Shown here: one piece after another, positions 4,748 to 6,386 of the stretch
How positions within the stretch are numbered: the first letter of the stretch is position 1
Layout of the letters: every line of letters starts with the position of its first letter
DNA from: Mariprofundaceae bacterium
GTDB lineage: Bacteria > Pseudomonadota > Zetaproteobacteria > Mariprofundales > J009
Direction of reading: 5' to 3'
Length of the DNA stretch: 6,386 nt
Assembly: GCA_015489095.1 (NCBI GenBank)
Contig: WFMN01000045.1
Coordinates: forward strand, 1 to 6,386
The notes under the pieces: model-generated
The model's input: the letters and a program-made list of their open reading frames with translations, nothing else
Told to the model about the DNA's origin: nothing
Database searches by the model: none
Position numbers and translations under genes: made by a program

Positions 4748-5860
4748 TCAGTATGCTTGCAGGATCGAATCGCGGAACTGCGGCCAGTGGCCTGCGGCAA
4801 TCGCGGCTCTGGCTCGCTGCAGAAGCGCGCAATAGTAGTGAAGGTTGTGCAAACTATTCAACCTCGAAGCGAGAATCTCCTTGCTCATAAAGAGGTGACG
4901 CAGGTAGGCGCGCGAGAAATTGCGGCAGGTATAACAGCTACAGTCCTCCATCACCGGCGACGGGTCGCGTTGATGGATGGCGTTCTTAATGTTCAGTTTT
5001 CCACTATCGGTAAACAGGGTGCCGTTGCGGGCGTTGCGGGTCGGCATCACGCAATCGAACATGTCGATGCCGCGGTCGATGCCACGAATCAGATCCTGCG
5101 GTGTTCCCACCCCCATCACATAGCGCGGCTGATCCGGCGGCAGGTGCGGCGCCAGCCCATCCAGCACCGCGACCATTTCCTCCAGCGGCTCGCCCACCGA
5201 CAAACCGCCGATGGCGATGCCATCCATCCCCATCTCCTCCAGTTGTTGCAGGCTCTCCAGCCGCAGGTCGTCAAACACGCCACCCTGCACAATACCGAAC
5301 AGCGCCTGCTGATCATTGGGCGGAAGGTGACGGCGGCAATCCGCCGCCCAGCGCATCGACATCCGCATCGAATCGGCCGCCTGATCACGGGTGGCGGGGT
5401 ATGGGGTGCACTCATCGAACGCCATCACGATGTCGCTGCCCAACGCCTGCTGGATCGCCATGCTCTCCTTGGGACCGAGAAACACCTCCGCCCCGTCGAT
5501 ATGGGAGCGAAAACGCACCCCGTCGCGCTCGATCTTGCGCAAATCGCCCAGCGACCACACCTGGAAGCCGCCGGAATCGGTCAAAATCGGCCGCTCCCAT
5601 GCCATGAACCGATGGAGCCCGCCCAGCTCACGGATCACATCGGCGCCGGGGCGGAGCATCAGGTGGTAGGTGTTACCGAGGATGATCTGCGCGCCGATAT
5701 CGTCGGTAAGATCGGCGGGGGTGAGGCTCTTGACCGTCGCCTGCGTCCCCACCGGCATGAAGACCGGCGTCTCCACCACCCCGTGCGGCAGCGTCAACCG
5801 CCCACAGCGGGCAAAGGAGCCGCTGTCGCGCGCGGTAACCGCGAACGCCAGTGCGCTCAC
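4748..5860 (-). CDS. tgt: tRNA-guanine transglycosylase (queuine/preQ1-inserting TGT)
   Basis: TGT swaps guanine 34 in the anticodon of tRNAs for Tyr, His, Asn and Asp with preQ1, the base-exchange step of queuosine synthesis. The 370-residue protein shows D95 in LTDSGGFQ (general acid/base), the GIVQGG segment (189-194) that recognises the substrate, the nucleophile D269 in GIDMFDCVMPTRNARNG (264-280), and zinc ligands C307, C309, C312 and H338. The frame is open to 5938. The family N-terminus and the 4-nt GTGA overlap with the upstream gene favour GTG at 5860, with GGGAGAGGG about 10 nt upstream. An ATG at 5881 is an alternative that adds 7 residues. The usual upstream neighbour queA is not adjacent. 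yajC follows after 27 nt, the classic tgt-yajC-secDF order. Confidence 0.96.
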   Translation of the reverse strand: MSALAFAVTARDSGSFARCGRLTLPHGVVETPVFMPVGTQATVKSLTPADLTDDIGAQIILGNTYHLMLRPGADVIRELGGLHRFMAWERPILTDSGGFQVWSLGDLRKIERDGVRFRSHIDGAEVFLGPKESMAIQQALGSDIVMAFDECTPYPATRDQAADSMRMSMRWAADCRRHLPPNDQQALFGIVQGGVFDDLRLESLQQLEEMGMDGIAIGGLSVGEPLEEMVAVLDGLAPHLPPDQPRYVMGVGTPQDLIRGIDRGIDMFDCVMPTRNARNGTLFTDSGKLNIKNAIHQRDPSPVMEDCSCYTCRNFSRAYLRHLFMSKEILASRLNSLHNLHYYCALLQRARAAIAAGHWPQFRDSILQAY

Positions 5861-6386
5861 GCTGGCACCGCCCTCTCCCATGCGAAGTCGGTGATGTTGC
5901 GCTCCTCGCGGCTGAAGCTGATGCCGATCAGGTAGCACTCGGCGCCGGCAAACCTCTCGTGGTAGCCGTGTGCCTTGATCTGCGCCAGGGCGGAGCCTGC
6001 ATCCGTCAGCTCGTTCACCTTGAACTCGATCAGATAGATGCGGTCGCCAAAGCGCACCGTCAGATCGATGCGCCCGTGGTTGGTCGCCTCTTCCGGCGTG
6101 ACATCCAGCCCCAGCGCGGCGAAGTAGCAGTAAACAACCGAGGCGTAGTACCCCTCGTAGTCGGCCAGCCGGTTTTTGCGGTACCAGTCGTGCGGAATCG
6201 AGGCGAAAAAGGCGTGAAACAGATCGCGCAACCCGTCCGGGTCGTTGCGTTCCAGCACCCCATAGAGTTCGTCAACCATATGCTCCTTGCGTTGCACATC
6301 GGCGCAGAAGGCGGTGAGGATGGTGTCGGTCAGGCTCAGTTGCACCTCGAGATTGGGAAAACCCAACCGATAGCGGTTGCGCACAC
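5857..6386 (-). CDS. PD-(D/E)XK nuclease-fold protein, C-terminal part only (AAA-ATPase-like/PDDEXK_9 type)
   Basis: About 175 residues of the C-terminal end are in the window; the 5' part lies beyond the right edge. The visible sequence fits the C-terminal PD-(D/E)XK domain (PF08011 type) that normally follows an AAA-ATPase-like domain in proteins of about 500 residues. It opens with a Y-R-L-G-F-P-N-L-E-V linker typical of that junction. It then carries the nuclease core as H-G-R-I-D-L, about 11 residues, then I-E-F-K, followed by the helix ALAQIKAHGYHERF with the conserved Q and Y. The GTG at 6384 is inside the conserved linker and is not taken as the start. The biological role of this family is not settled; it is often present in several copies per genome. 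It ends TGA within GTGA, overlapping the tgt start by 4 nt, so the two are probably translated from one message. Confidence 0.85.
   Translation of the reverse strand, partial: VRNRYRLGFPNLEVQLSLTDTILTAFCADVQRKEHMVDELYGVLERNDPDGLRDLFHAFFASIPHDWYRKNRLADYEGYYASVVYCYFAALGLDVTPEEATNHGRIDLTVRFGDRIYLIEFKVNELTDAGSALAQIKAHGYHERFAGAECYLIGISFSREERNITDFAWERAVPA

Noticed and set aside
4667..5935. 422-codon plus-strand open frame opposite tgt
   Set aside because: Same shadow composition; tgt on the other strand has all catalytic and zinc residues in place.

Overview
The window looks like chromosomal DNA from a proteobacterium, most likely a gammaproteobacterium of fairly high GC. The basis is the order tgt-yajC-secD-secF with separate secD and secF genes, proteobacterial-style TGT, SecD and SecF motifs, and a DUF498/Mth938-type gene directly after secF. 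The genus cannot be read from this stretch.

Every gene lies on the minus strand, so transcription runs from high to low coordinates. In that order they are: the C-terminal part of a PD-(D/E)XK nuclease-fold protein (5857-6386); tgt (4748-5860), overlapping it by 4 nt; yajC (4376-4720); secD (2788-4371); a 250-bp gap holding a multi-hairpin insertion element; secF (1593-2537); a small Mth938-like gene (1198-1596) that starts on a CTG overlapping the secF stop; a gap almost filled by a 119-bp imperfect palindrome; queD (690-1064); and a PPK2-type polyphosphate kinase gene (from 662 to the left edge) whose 3' part runs into a second copy of the hairpin element.

Functionally, YajC, SecD and SecF form the accessory complex of the Sec translocon. 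TGT and QueD both belong to the queuosine tRNA modification pathway. PPK2 acts in polyphosphate/nucleotide metabolism. Short spacings and overlaps (4, 27, -4, 27 and -4 nt) suggest a largely co-transcribed unit, broken up by the two repeat regions.

The most notable content is the repeat family. Between secD and secF, a 222-bp segment made of about nine consecutive hairpins is bounded by an exact 13-bp direct repeat, TCAAATACTGAGC. One copy of this repeat carries the secD stop codon. Removing the segment and one repeat restores a 15-nt secD-secF spacing. A second copy, about 80% identical over its last 78 bases, sits at positions 1-84 inside the ppk2 reading frame. It differs from the first at paired stem positions by compensatory changes. 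This looks like a small non-autonomous mobile palindromic element, with structure kept under selection or by the transposition mechanism.
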